From Stentor roeselii (taxonomy: Eukaryota > Ciliophora > Heterotrichea > Heterotrichida > Stentoridae): 64,000 nt of DNA. The translations under genes were made by a program, and so were the position numbers. Positions 18,917 to 29,077 of this stretch are shown in pieces (the stretch's first letter is position 1; every line of letters starts with the position of its first letter). The DNA lies in assembly GCA_006503475.1 (NCBI GenBank), contig RSEH01000224.1, forward strand, positions 1 through 64,000, in the 5' to 3' direction. Under the pieces are notes generated by a model. It was not told where the DNA came from. It saw only the letters and a list, made by a program, of their open reading frames with translations, and did not search any database.

Positions 18917-19219
18917 ATGGATACCCCAATTGAAAAGACTTTCAAATTGTTCTGCTGTGGAATTATTAATTGCTATCGAGAATTTTCATCTACTGAAAAT
19001 CTCAGAAGGCATTTCTTGATTCATCACAAGAGGGTACGAGAAACACATTGTTCAGAATGCGGAAAATATTTCAAAAATAAACAAAATCTAAAAGAGCATC
19101 TCTTTATTCATAGAGATCTGAAACCTTATCAATGTGAAGGCTGTGAAATTTCATTCAGGCATAAAACAGCATTTATAAGGCACAAAAAATATTGCATAGG
19201 ATCTAATTTGAATAATTAG
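18917..19219 (+). CDS. Small three-finger C2H2 zinc-finger protein
   Basis: 100 aa, almost entirely zinc fingers. Finger 1 is CGIINC...HFLIHH with C-x4-C spacing. Finger 2 is canonical (HCSECGKYFKNKQNLKEHLFIH). Finger 3 has Cys as its last ligand (YQCEGCEISF...HKKYC), so C2HC. The link between fingers 2 and 3 (HRDLKPYQC) resembles the TGEKPYxC linker of DNA-binding fingers. It stands alone between gene-poor stretches, with TATAAATAACAATGG at the start. A nucleic-acid-binding role is expected; targets cannot be told. No intron is needed. Confidence 0.8.
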   Translation: MDTPIEKTFKLFCCGIINCYREFSSTENLRRHFLIHHKRVRETHCSECGKYFKNKQNLKEHLFIHRDLKPYQCEGCEISFRHKTAFIRHKKYCIGSNLNN

Positions 19220-20179
19220 TTTATCTTTCATGGAGAATTTTGTTGTTAAAGAATAACAGATATTATTTTTCAAGGTTTTGGGAGAATTAAATTGGTTTTA
19301 TGAGAATAATCGTCAAAGAATATGAAAAAATAACTGATTTTTCCTGACAGAATTTAGATATTTTAAGTATAGAAAGATAATCAAAAAGTTTAAATGTTTT
19401 TTAGTAATTCTTTAAAGATCCTTTGAGATTATTAATCAAATTTAATAGAAATTTTAAATTTATATCCTGTTTAAAATATGATTCTATTAGCAGCCATTTT
19501 CAAACATCTGCTTGTTAAGAATTTTGGGAAATGAAGCTTTATTTATTGGTTTTTCTCTTTGGTTTATCGCTTTAGGATAAACATTTCGTGTGCTAGGATA
19601 CCTGAATAATAATTGCATTATAGATTAAACATTAAACATATAAAAACATTTTGTATGATATAATTAGATACTAGTATAAAATAACTAGAATTTAAAAAAC
19701 TGACCTTCTCACTCGAAACTAATCAATATAAGGATTATCTTAATGGGGTTAATGATTCTGTGATTTTAAACACAAACTCTTAAAATTTAAGAAATTGGTA
19801 TAAAATAAAAAGAGTTTTCAAATAATCAATTTCAAGTATTATTTTCTTGATTTTTTACTTGTTATATAGATTTTTTCAAGCCAGAATATTTAAAGACACT
19901 GCTTGATCAGAAACTTTAGAGTTTAAGAATAATTCGCCTTTGATACTGAGAGTCTTTAAAAACAAGTAAGTCTTAAAGAATACTTTATTAAATCTAAAAA
20001 CCATAATCATGTGAGATTTCTTATAAACGTTATTCAACATTTATAAAGTATCAAAAATTTTCTTTACAACAATATAATTCCTTGAAAATATTCCTATATA
20101 ATTTTTATCATCTTCACCATTTTGATAAATTTTGTGAAAGTAACACCCAAAAATTATATCTTCTACTAATAATAATCGA
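19220..20179. other. Intergenic, 960 nt, nothing recognised
   Basis: Very AT-rich sequence between a plus-strand stop and a minus-strand stop, so only 3' UTRs are expected. No long frame, repeat family or structured RNA was seen. Confidence 0.55.
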
Positions 20180-21112
20180 TTACTTAATAACCGGAACAAT
20201 ATTATAAGCCCCAGGCCCAGGTACATCCTTTTTACTAAGAATTGCACTTTCAGCAAGCCCTTTAAGCTTATAAGGTAAAATCATAGCAGCCCTTACTTTT
20301 TTCACCATCGAGTTAAAAAACGCTTTTTCAGCTCCTTGATAACTTCCAACTCCAGGTGTAAAACTTTTATTAACAATATTTTTTTCAGTTCTAGATTTCG
20401 CAAAGCTATACCTCGGAGGGTTAATCACAGTCAAATTATACCCTTTCTGCATTCCTTCCGCATATTTTCCAGGTCCAACCACATCTTTTCCAATCTTTTT
20501 CTCCCTAGCAGGTTTAATCCACTTGACACTTTGAATTTTCTTGATTTCCCTAACCTTATACTCACAAGCAGAAGGAATTTCTTCCGCATAACTTTCAGCA
20601 TTGGTCAAAAACGTGAGTCTTTCACTTTTACTATCTTTCACTTACTCAAATTTTCCAAAAGGTGACTTGCTTCTAAAGGTCTCTTTTTTTTCATAACTAC
20701 CAGGCCCTGGGTTGCTTTTACTTCTGTTCAGCTCATCTTGCAAGTAACTCGTTTTTTTACTTGTGGAAAACTTGCCAATCGATGACTTCCAGTAAGTTTC
20801 TCTCATTTTTTCCAATGTCGGGGAGTATTTGGAAGGGTCAGGCCCTGGCTTGGTCTTTTGGACCAGGGCAGGTGAGCGAGGAGGAGAAATTTTAACACCT
20901 TTGTTAAGCAAGTGGCTTGTTTTTGCTACTTTGTACCCTGGGATTCCGAATTCTTGCTTAGGAAGGCCGAGAAAGCCTTTGATGTCTTCCATTGAATTAT
21001 TTGAGTAAAGAAGGTCTTTGGATGAAGAGGGTTTAATGATTTCTTTAGATTTGTTTAAAAGTTGACTGGATGTAAGATTATTCAAACTATAAATGGGAGC
21101 GAAGAAGACCAT
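20180..21112 (-). CDS. STPG (sperm-tail PG-rich) repeat protein
   Basis: 305 aa from exons 21112-20646 and 20630-20180, joined across a 15-nt intron with in-frame TAA. It carries repeated Pro-Gly motifs at intervals: KPGPDPSKY, NPGPGSY, VGPGKY, TPGVGSY, VPGPGAY. Such SHIPPO/STPG proteins bind axonemal or other stable microtubules, which fits a ciliate. The upstream ATG at 21112 lies 20 nt inside the divergent bL33 gene; a start at 20992 (MEDIKGFLGL) would avoid this and leave 100 nt between the genes. The intervening 40 codons are open and Ser/Lys-rich, so I keep the longer form with caution. Confidence 0.75.
20631..20645 (-). other. 15-nt intron in the STPG-repeat gene
   Basis: Reads GTAAGTGAAAGATAG on the coding strand. 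It interrupts a GA/T codon, removes an in-frame TAA and fuses two frames that both carry STPG motifs. A is at position 10. Confidence 0.9.
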
Positions 21113-21278
21113 TATGTGCAAGCTTCTCAGTACAGCAGAAACTGGTTATTTCTACGTGTTTAAAAAGAACGCAAGGTACGCCAACCGCAAGTTGGGCTTT
21201 ATTAAATACGACCCGATCGTAAACAGTCATATTTTATTCCTAGAGTCCAAATTAGCTTCAGGTCGTAAAAGAACCTAA
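21093..21278 (+). CDS. Mitochondrial ribosomal protein bL33
   Basis: 61 aa. The sequence MGAKKTIMCKLLSTAETGYF followed by VFKKNARYANRKLGFIKYDP and NSHILFLESK matches bacterial and mitochondrial L33 along its whole length (AKKKTRIVKL, TGYFY, KYDPRVNRHVLF, E-K). It is a component of the large mitochondrial subunit near the tRNA exit site. Basic and short, as usual for the family. The start codon sits in CTATAAATGGG. Its 5' end overlaps or nearly meets the divergent STPG gene, and its stop is 75 nt before the next plus-strand gene. Confidence 0.9.
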   Translation: MGAKKTIMCKLLSTAETGYFYVFKKNARYANRKLGFIKYDPIVNSHILFLESKLASGRKRT

Positions 21279-21353
21279 TCTAACCAAGTCATCTTTTCAT
21301 TAAACCTCTTCTAATATCCATGATTCCAACGTAATTCCATATAACAACCCGAA

Positions 21354-22442
21354 ATGAACTCTTATGTCAATGAAGAACAAGCGATTCGTGCAACTAAACA
21401 AGCCATCGAACTGATAAAACAAGAAAACTTCGAGAAAAGTCTCGTTCTTTTAAAGCAGGCTCTTGTGATTCTAAAAAAAGTGAAAAACGAGCCAGAAAAA
21501 AGTAAGATTTTGACTCAGGTCTTTAACACCTTTGGAAATCTCTTTAAAAGGACTCAGAACTTTCAGGAGTCTATCAAATTTTTCTTGAAGTCTGTTGAAT
21601 TAGAAGGGAATCTTCCTGATGAGGACAAAGGGTACATCGCTTTGTCTCATTTGAACCTTTGTACACTTTATTCTCAACTTGCTGATCATCGAAAGGCGAT
21701 AAAAAGTGGAATCTCAGCTATAAACTTACTGAAAAAGTTAACAAAGTTCTCAGAAAAACTGAAAAACTCGCTGATTATCGCTTATTTTAACCTTGCGAAT
21801 GAGTATAAAGCTGTGAATCAACTAGAAAGATGTGAAAACTTGCTTAGGACAGGACTGAACCTCAGTCGGGACTTTTTAGGAGCAAGTCATGAACTGACAG
21901 AAACACTTTCAAGAGGTTTGAAGTCGATTTTAAACCCTTTTCCTCAAACTTTTCCAAAGAACACCCAAAAGATCATCAGAAAAAGTGTCGACCAAGAGTC
22001 AAGAACACGTTTTCCTGACATTTCTCGTTACAAGCAAAGGTCAAGCAGTGACGACAACGACTACTACAAAAGTTTATTCGTGAGTCAGATGAAAGGAAAA
22101 AGTCGTAATGAAAACAACTTCACTTTTTATAAAGAACATAAAAAAAGAAAGCCTTCAAAGCCGCTCAGTGAAGAAGAAGAGTCGACAAGGACTGACAGGT
22201 CTTACACTGGATATGCTTGGTATAAAAAGTTTGATATTGCAAAACATAAACAAACTGAAAGAGAAGCTGCTGTCGTCATTCAAAGCTGGTGGAGAGGACT
22301 CAGGGATCGAAGGCTTTTTGCACAGATGAAAGTCCAGTTTGAACTTAAACAAGCTGAAATTAAAGCAAAACATGCTATTGAGGAATATGAAAAAGCAAAG
22401 TTAAAAGCTAATAGGTTTAAAAAACTGCAGGGGAAAAAATAG
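21354..22442 (+). CDS. TPR-repeat protein with C-terminal IQ motif
   Basis: 362 aa. The N-terminal 200 residues contain at least four tetratricopeptide-like helical pairs, for example FNTFGNLFKRTQNFQESIKF and LNLCTLYSQLADHRKAIKSG. A basic, Ser-rich linker follows. Around residues 302-320, AAVVIQSWWRGLRDRRLF is a good IQ motif (IQxxxRGxxxR), so calmodulin or centrin binding is likely. The C-terminal 45 residues are a charged helix, possibly coiled coil. This architecture is common in ciliary and cortical ciliate proteins, but no specific orthologue is recognised. Confidence 0.8.
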   Translation: MNSYVNEEQAIRATKQAIELIKQENFEKSLVLLKQALVILKKVKNEPEKSKILTQVFNTFGNLFKRTQNFQESIKFFLKSVELEGNLPDEDKGYIALSHLNLCTLYSQLADHRKAIKSGISAINLLKKLTKFSEKLKNSLIIAYFNLANEYKAVNQLERCENLLRTGLNLSRDFLGASHELTETLSRGLKSILNPFPQTFPKNTQKIIRKSVDQESRTRFPDISRYKQRSSSDDNDYYKSLFVSQMKGKSRNENNFTFYKEHKKRKPSKPLSEEEESTRTDRSYTGYAWYKKFDIAKHKQTEREAAVVIQSWWRGLRDRRLFAQMKVQFELKQAEIKAKHAIEEYEKAKLKANRFKKLQGKK

Positions 22443-23451
22443 ATGTTTAAATTTTTAAGGTCTCTTTGATCAAGGCAGGGTAAATTTTTTAGGGGTAAAT
22501 AATTTTAGGTTTTAGGTTAGGATGGATTTAATTTTTTTATTAAAGTGATGAAATGTTAAATATTGAAGTAAAATAATATTGAATTAATTCAGAGATCATT
22601 CAAAAATTTTACCAATTAAGGGTTTTTTTGTTAATTTCTAGAATTTTTATTAAATTCATGTCTTGAGATTCACATTTAAAGAAAAACAATAAAGTATAAA
22701 AATAAACCATTGATTATTTTACACATTCATATCTTTTGAATTAGATCAAATGTAAGTTATAAAAACTCATGCTTTACATTTTTACAAGATACATTCACTA
22801 TCTTTAGAAGCTCTTTCAAAGGCTTCGGAGAATTGAAAAACTTGAAATCTTGAATCTATTTTCTGGTGGTTAGAAAAATTAATGAATAAGTGAAAAAAGA
22901 TATAAAATGTAACCTCGTCCGCCCATCCAACATTGAAAACCTTTAGATATTTTTTAAACTACTCTCAAAATTTCTTTTTTATCACAACAAAATAGGTGAA
23001 AATATCTTTTTAGTATTCAGCAATCCCCACCAATGATAATTTTCATTAATAATTGAAAATTATTAAGAAGTAAATGATTGAATTTTAAGGATAATACTTG
23101 GAAAGAGGTAGGTATTGATGAATGTTGATAACTCACTAGACATGTCCCTCTTTTGATGAATAGTAAAATTTATATCAATTAATTAAACTTGTTAATATAA
23201 AACTTAGTCAAAATCCTCAACTATCAATATTAAATTTTTTATCTTTTCACCAAATTTATCATTTAAAGATTACTGAAATTCTCTTTCCAATGAAAACCTA
23301 AATTTTTCTCAAAACATTAAAAAAACTTCCATTTTTCCTCAAATAATAATCAAAAAATCCTTTAAAACCAAATTTGAATAACCCTTAACAACCACTTAAC
23401 CAAATACTAAAACCAATCCAAAATTAATTTTTTTAAAATAATAAAAAATCC
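22443..23451. other. Intergenic, about 1 kb, between convergent genes
   Basis: AT-rich region between two stop codons. A short, more GC-rich patch at about 22910-22935 stands out from its surroundings but has no recognisable RNA fold or reading frame. The 150 nt before 23451 are A/C-rich and G-poor on plus. Confidence 0.5.
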
Positions 23452-24486
23452 TCACTCATCTTGAAATCCTTTCAAATATTCTCCATTACAACTCCTATCC
23501 TGAACCAATTCCGGAAAGAGCCGAGTAAATGTAAACCGATTTTCAATATTATTACAAACAGTCCTCTTATGTGAAAACTTTTCCTGCTCACTTAAAAGTT
23601 CATCCCTTTTGACAATAACTCCAAGTTTTCCCAGCACTTCCTCAAGATACCTAACAGACTTATCCTCTTCCATTAAAATCAAAGTTTCCTGCCAATTAAA
23701 CAAAGGATCAACTTCCACTTTTTCAATTAAATACTTCAAACAATTGAAAGTCTCTACTTTGCACTTTTGACTTCCGACCGCCAAGACATTCAAAGCGTTT
23801 TCCGAGCACAAGTTAACAACAGAAAAATCAGCAAAGCACTGCAAATGTAAAAATTTAATCATCGAGAAATTATTCTGTTGACAAGCGATCAAAGCACAGT
23901 TATTTCCACTGACAGGGTCAATATAATGCAGATCGACTTCATAAGGGACAAGACAACAGTCCAAAAAATAGTTTTTTAAAAAGTTGACAGTCGAGATGTG
24001 TCCTTTTTCACATGCGAGTTGAATTGGAGAATAAGAAGAAGCCACATTTTCATTCACTTTCGCTTCTTGGTCAAGTACCAACGTTGACTTCAGGTTTATC
24101 TTCGATTCTCCGCGACTTTTGTGACTTAGGAACAGTGGAAGGTAGCTTTCAAAGCAGGAAGTGTAGTTGTTTGAACAGATTATTGAAAGACCTGAAGTCC
24201 CTGTTGTATAAAATAAGTCTTCCATTTGGCTGAAACTTGCTCCTAGGGAATGAAGGCAATCAAATGTTGCACTTTGACCGAATATCAGACTGAAACCGAG
24301 AAGGGAGACGGTTAGGCTTCGGTTTATTGAAATTTTTAAGGAATTTATGTCGAAATCATGGTTTTTGTTTTGGAAACAGGTTAGAAGCTCATGGAGCTTT
24401 AAGTGGTCGCCTGATTGGATTAGCGTTTTGCAGGTTTTTAGAAGATCTGATGCACTCCATCTCTGTTTTGCTTCACAGCAACCCAT
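23452..24486 (-). CDS. N-acylated ankyrin-repeat protein, paralogue of 3524-4633
   Basis: 344 aa beginning MGCCEAK, again fit for myristoylation and palmitoylation. It matches the plus-strand protein at 3524 in order and motif: SYSPIQLACEKGHISTVNFL, NCALIACQQNNFSMIKFLH, NCLKYLIEKVEVDP, and a C-terminal block ending near EVLGKLGV. Two or three degenerate ankyrin repeats lie at about 150-260. It ends with TGA, the only TGA stop assigned here. The two paralogues lie 19 kb apart on opposite strands, so a dispersed duplication is more likely than a recent tandem one. Function unknown; a membrane-attached scaffold is inferred. Confidence 0.8.
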   Translation of the reverse strand: MGCCEAKQRWSASDLLKTCKTLIQSGDHLKLHELLTCFQNKNHDFDINSLKISINRSLTVSLLGFSLIFGQSATFDCLHSLGASFSQMEDLFYTTGTSGLSIICSNNYTSCFESYLPLFLSHKSRGESKINLKSTLVLDQEAKVNENVASSYSPIQLACEKGHISTVNFLKNYFLDCCLVPYEVDLHYIDPVSGNNCALIACQQNNFSMIKFLHLQCFADFSVVNLCSENALNVLAVGSQKCKVETFNCLKYLIEKVEVDPLFNWQETLILMEEDKSVRYLEEVLGKLGVIVKRDELLSEQEKFSHKRTVCNNIENRFTFTRLFPELVQDRSCNGEYLKGFQDE

Positions 24487-24734
24487 TTTTTTGATGAATT
24501 TTTTAGGTTTGGCTTTGGGTGGGTTTATTGAAAGATTTTATAATTTCTTGAAGTTTTGGGTATATTAGAATTAATATATCAAAAATTAGTTTTTCTGTTG
24601 TTTTTAAAATTTCCATGAGAAAAGATCTGTTTAATTTCTAAGAATTTCTTAAAAATCCACCTTTTCTTAGAATTTCCCTAAAATCCACTTTTTATAATAA
24701 AACAAATTAATCTAAAAACCCTGAAAAATTCAGT

Positions 24735-26594
24735 CTAAAGCAGTACTTCAATGACCTTAATAATATTTTCCCTGGCTTCCTGCAAGTTACTTTTAAGTAT
24801 TTTCAATTTTTTCTTCGTCCAATCAATATCACTCTCAACCTTTCCAAGTTTATCTTCAATGAAAGTATTATAAACATTTCTAGTCTTAAACTCATCATTT
24901 TCATTAACAGTATTAGCAGGAATGACATGAATAGAAGAAGTCAAAAACCCTCGATCAGTAGTTTCCTGGTCATCAACCTGCATAGGAAAGCTGATATGTT
25001 TTCTAAACATTTTATTCTGCAAGAAAATATCAACAGCGGCCTGTTGATGTTCTTTAAGTCTAACATTGCGTCCACAGGCGAGGTTCATGATCAAAGTGCT
25101 TTCATCTTCAAATCGTTTAAGAAGAGTTTCAAATCCTTCTTTGCTGAGAACTAAAAGTTCAGTTTTTTGAGTTGCTTTTGCATTGTAGGACCTTTCACTG
25201 CTTTCTGAGAATAAAAGATCGGTTTCTCCGAAGTAGTAACCTTGCTTCAGCAGGTTGAATGGAATTTCAAGGTCGTTTAGACTTAAATCGTCTTTGTAGT
25301 CGAGACTCATCTCGATTTCGCCTGATATTATGAAGTACATCTCGCAGGCGAGTTCTTTTGTTTTAAATACGTAGTCACCTTGCTCGATTCGCATTGGTTT
25401 TAGCATTGGAGCCACGAAGGCTACGAAGTCGGTGTTTTTGTTTTCGAAAAAAGCGTTTCCTTGTAGGTCTTTTTGGTAGATTACTATTAGAAGCTTTGTT
25501 CGAAGGGTTAGAGGCAGGTCATTTATCAAAGAGTCAATATTAGACTTGGTATTTTTATGTCGATATTCAAGAGCAGTTGCTATTTTCTTATAAAAACTTT
25601 TATCAATACTGGGATATTCACGATGTAATCGATTAACAATATCTAATTTTCTGGTTAACTTAGCTTCTCGAACATCCAGATTAGAAAGCAGGTTAGTAAG
25701 AGACCCGATAATATAAGAATAAAGAAAAATTCCAATAATCATACTCAAACAAGCAAAAACCCTTTCATTGCTATTATAAGCCTTGATATCCCCATACCCA
25801 ACAGTAGTCAAAGTAGTAGTCGCCCAATAAACAGCAGCTAAATAAATCTGCCAATCTCCATAATCCTGCATTTTCGTCATATAAATCCAGTTCCTATCAC
25901 TTTCCTGCTGATCAAACTTCCCAATAAACACCCAAAAGCAAGCCAAAATATGCACAAGCAATAAAAAAGTAATTAAAAACCAAATCAACCTTTCCAAAGC
26001 GATATGCACCCTGAAAATCGTGCTCATATATCTCAAAATCTTGTTATTTCTATTCACAAGTTTAATCATTCTCAAGAACCTGACAAGTTTCGCAAGTCGA
26101 TAAAGCTTTGAAACTTTAGTAATCCTTAAAAGTGACGAGTAGTTCTTTTCAGCGAACATGTACTGAACCTGAACACAACTGACTAAATCAACAATCATCC
26201 AAGATTTAAGATAATTCAAAAAAATCTTTTTTCTGTCAGTGACCAAGTTGCTTTCTTCATCGTAATACGCGAGAAGACTGTTAATCACGACGTCGACGAA
26301 GAACAAAGAGTCGACTGTTATGTCGATGATCATCCAGTCGGCAGTTTCGGTCTCAGAGACACAAACTCGGTAAGGAGAAATGATGCAGGTGTAGAGAAGA
26401 AGCATTGAAATGAAGTAGCTCCAGTATTCAAAAAAAGAGTCGTCTGGGTAAATGATTAGTTTTATGTGTTTGTATTCTTCACAGTCACGGGTTTTAGGAG
26501 ATTCTTTTTGAAGGTCTTCTGCTACTACCTTCCAGATTGTTTTTGATGTGCCTTTGCTTGATGCGATCTTTTCTACTGGGTAGATTTTTGACAT
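24735..26594 (-). CDS. Voltage-gated K+ channel with cyclic-nucleotide-binding domain (HCN/EAG type)
   Basis: 619 aa. S1-S4 occupy about 55-180, with a basic S4 (LYRLAKLVRFLRMIKLV). The pore loop carries the K+ filter TTVGYGD at 263-269. S6 follows, then a C-linker and a cNBD at about 382-495 whose phosphate-binding cassette reads GYYFGETDLL...ERSYNAKA. The arginine that contacts the cyclic nucleotide in HCN channels appears kept. A C-terminal helical tail ends the protein. The start lies only 56 nt from the start of the first anoctamin gene on the other strand, so the two may share a promoter. Ion choice follows from GYG; gating direction cannot be read. Confidence 0.9.
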   Translation of the reverse strand: MSKIYPVEKIASSKGTSKTIWKVVAEDLQKESPKTRDCEEYKHIKLIIYPDDSFFEYWSYFISMLLLYTCIISPYRVCVSETETADWMIIDITVDSLFFVDVVINSLLAYYDEESNLVTDRKKIFLNYLKSWMIVDLVSCVQVQYMFAEKNYSSLLRITKVSKLYRLAKLVRFLRMIKLVNRNNKILRYMSTIFRVHIALERLIWFLITFLLLVHILACFWVFIGKFDQQESDRNWIYMTKMQDYGDWQIYLAAVYWATTTLTTVGYGDIKAYNSNERVFACLSMIIGIFLYSYIIGSLTNLLSNLDVREAKLTRKLDIVNRLHREYPSIDKSFYKKIATALEYRHKNTKSNIDSLINDLPLTLRTKLLIVIYQKDLQGNAFFENKNTDFVAFVAPMLKPMRIEQGDYVFKTKELACEMYFIISGEIEMSLDYKDDLSLNDLEIPFNLLKQGYYFGETDLLFSESSERSYNAKATQKTELLVLSKEGFETLLKRFEDESTLIMNLACGRNVRLKEHQQAAVDIFLQNKMFRKHISFPMQVDDQETTDRGFLTSSIHVIPANTVNENDEFKTRNVYNTFIEDKLGKVESDIDWTKKKLKILKSNLQEARENIIKVIEVLL

Positions 26595-26650
26595 TTATTT
26601 TTGGGTTAATGAAGTTTTAGGTTTTTTGAAGAGAAGTGGGGTGATTATAA
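26595..26650. promoter_or_regulatory. 56-nt bidirectional gap between K+ channel and anoctamin 1
   Basis: Two start codons on opposite strands are separated by only 56 nt. The plus-strand ATG sits in GATTATAAATGG; the minus-strand ATG in AAAATAAATG. Any promoter for both genes must fit here or extend into the coding sequence. Confidence 0.6.
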
Positions 26651-28990
26651 ATGGAAATCGATGATTGTAATGGATGTAAGGTCTGGGCTTCGTTGATTGA
26701 AGTTTTTAAGTTTTTTAATCCTTTTAAACAAACTGGAAAAACGAATATTACGATTGATCAGGCTAAGGAAACTATTTTTCGCTTGTTTAAAACTGATGAG
26801 AATAGTGAAAGGGAAAAATTTAGAAAAGCTAAAAGTGAGGAAGTTAATATTCTTACACCTTCTTCGAAAAGGAGGAAAATTGAAATGAAGAAATCGACAT
26901 CGATTCCTATTGAGATACTTGAACAGATTCCGTGGATTTTTCAGAATAAAAATGATGAAAAGATTAGCTTGAAGGAATTCAATATTATTATTATTTCTAT
27001 TGTTGCTTATACTATGAGTTCTCAAGGGTTTTTATACAGATTTCAAAAGTCAGCAGATGAGAAAGGATTATTTTTAAAGGTCTATGCAATCGAAGATATG
27101 CTAATCAGAGCAGCTAAAGACATGAAGTATCGTCTTAAAGTAAAACCTCAGCCAGACTGGGACGAAGCAGTGAAAAACTTTCCACTTTACTCCCCAATAA
27201 GCATCTCAAAAAACATAAACAAGAAAGACATTTTCTTAAAATACGATGAAAACGGAGAAGAATGTAAAATCAACTGTAAAATCGACTGTCCTCACAAAAG
27301 CCACTTCACAGTAACCGACAAATACCGTATTTTTCAAGGACATGTAAACCAAAAAATGGACCTAAGTATCTTAAAAAAGTTAAAACTCACCAACAATCGA
27401 TTTGTCCCTCATCAAGAGTTACCTTTACAAGACCTAAAAAAAGAATGGGCCGATTTTTGTCGTCTTGCCGCAAAGAAAAATACCAGAAAAGTCCGTACAT
27501 ACTTTTCCGAACAGATAGCTTTTTACTTTTGTTTTAGTGATGAATTAAAAACTTTTGTTAAAGTTTTAGCACCAGTTGGATTAATAGTATACATGATTCG
27601 TGTGATAAATTATTATACTTATAAATTTCAAGAAATGATTTACATTTACTTATTTTATGCTATTTTTCTTATTATCTGGTCAATTAGCTTCAATAAGCAT
27701 TGGGAAAGAAAAGAAAAATACTTGGCTTGGCAATGGGGAACTCTTGACTTTTCCGATCAAAAGATCCAAAGAGAGCAATTTAAAGGCTCCTACTCGATAG
27801 ACCCAGTGACGGACCAAATGAAACTAATCCGAAAGAACCCAGGGAAATACCGTCTGATTTACATAATAAGTCAACTAATCACAATCACATCTTTACTCTG
27901 TTGTCTTGCCAGTACTTATTTAATAAGTCAGATCGACTACCCAGACTTCATCACAGATAAAGAACTCGTTCAAGGAATAACAAATTCAATTCAAATCACA
28001 GCCTACAACTGGATTTACGCTTACATAGCAGAAAGTCTCACATCCTGGGAAAATCACGAAACAATTCAAGAACATAACGACTCTTTCATCTTAAAGCTCT
28101 TCATTTTCCGATTCATCAACTCGTACTCCAGTCTTCTCTACATCGGAATCATAAAAAGACTAAGAGGCGAAATATGTAGCGATGGAAGCTGCATGAAAGA
28201 ATTAGAAAAGCGATTAGGAATTATCTTCATTTCAGGAATTTTCTTTAATATCTTCGAAATCCTCTCTCCTTTGCTGGTCTTTTATTATAATTCTGGACTT
28301 TGTAAAAGAAAATTCGAGAACTTGCAAAATGAAGAACTGAAAAAACTTGAAAGAGAAGCTTTGCTGGTTCCTTATGATTATGCCTTAAGGGACTACATGG
28401 AACTTTGCATTCAATTTGGATATATTTCGATGTTTGGAGCTTCTAATCAGTTCCTCGGAGCTTACGCCTTAGTCGCTGCTTATTTAGAGACTCGCATCGA
28501 CTCTTTGAAACTTTGTAAAATCCTTAAAAGACCTGAACCTTGCAAAACTGAAAATATCGGAGTTTGGAAAAAAATTTTCTTTTTTATATCGATTTGTGGA
28601 GTTTTTAGCAATTTGGCGATAACTGTCTTTAATACTGGCCTGCTTAATGAGATTAATAATTTTGAAAAATTGAAAATTTTTGTATTTTGTGAAAAAACTG
28701 TTTTGGTTTTATGGTTTTTGATTTGGCTTGCACTTCCTAACTGTCCAAAAGCGGTTGTTGATGGAAAATGTTGGGCGAATAGGATGAATCATGAGTTTTT
28801 GGTTAAGGAAGTCAATGCGGCTTCTGTGAAAAGTACCTGGATGGCAAGGAAGTCTATAGTGTTTAAGTTTGGAGATAGTTTAGGAGTTGGAGAAGCTCGT
28901 CCTCGATTTCTTAGCGGGTCTGATAAAAGTTGTGGAAGTTTTAATGATGAGAAGAAGTTTTTTATAGAGATAAGTGACTTTCAATATTAA
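26651..28990 (+). CDS. Anoctamin (TMEM16) family protein 1
   Basis: 779 aa. The C-terminal two thirds match the anoctamin fold of ten membrane helices, with family motifs WENHETIQEHNDSFILKLF, CMKEL, DYMELCIQFGY and IGVWKK. The acidic residues that bind Ca2+ in TMEM16A have counterparts: E536 (E654), D581 (E702), E584 (E705), E613 (E734) and D617 (D738); the Asn650 position is Phe. The N-terminal 250 residues are soluble. Anoctamins are Ca2+-activated chloride channels or lipid scramblases; which applies here is not decided by sequence. It is divergent from the K+ channel and convergent with the next anoctamin (87 nt between stops). Confidence 0.88.
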   Translation: MEIDDCNGCKVWASLIEVFKFFNPFKQTGKTNITIDQAKETIFRLFKTDENSEREKFRKAKSEEVNILTPSSKRRKIEMKKSTSIPIEILEQIPWIFQNKNDEKISLKEFNIIIISIVAYTMSSQGFLYRFQKSADEKGLFLKVYAIEDMLIRAAKDMKYRLKVKPQPDWDEAVKNFPLYSPISISKNINKKDIFLKYDENGEECKINCKIDCPHKSHFTVTDKYRIFQGHVNQKMDLSILKKLKLTNNRFVPHQELPLQDLKKEWADFCRLAAKKNTRKVRTYFSEQIAFYFCFSDELKTFVKVLAPVGLIVYMIRVINYYTYKFQEMIYIYLFYAIFLIIWSISFNKHWERKEKYLAWQWGTLDFSDQKIQREQFKGSYSIDPVTDQMKLIRKNPGKYRLIYIISQLITITSLLCCLASTYLISQIDYPDFITDKELVQGITNSIQITAYNWIYAYIAESLTSWENHETIQEHNDSFILKLFIFRFINSYSSLLYIGIIKRLRGEICSDGSCMKELEKRLGIIFISGIFFNIFEILSPLLVFYYNSGLCKRKFENLQNEELKKLEREALLVPYDYALRDYMELCIQFGYISMFGASNQFLGAYALVAAYLETRIDSLKLCKILKRPEPCKTENIGVWKKIFFFISICGVFSNLAITVFNTGLLNEINNFEKLKIFVFCEKTVLVLWFLIWLALPNCPKAVVDGKCWANRMNHEFLVKEVNAASVKSTWMARKSIVFKFGDSLGVGEARPRFLSGSDKSCGSFNDEKKFFIEISDFQY

Positions 28991-29077
28991 TTTGAATAGT
29001 TTTAAAGTTTAGTGGTTGGTCTTAGATTATAAAGAAAATTGTTGAATTTTTTCTTAGATGATTTAAAAAATTAATAA

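Noticed and set aside
22910-22935. GC-richer patch as a small RNA gene
   Set aside because: No fold, box or terminator pattern that I could recognise.
23452-24486. Reassigned code with TGA as tryptophan, as in Blepharisma
   Set aside because: Thousands of codons contain no in-frame TGA while Trp is TGG, and one gene ends in TGA.
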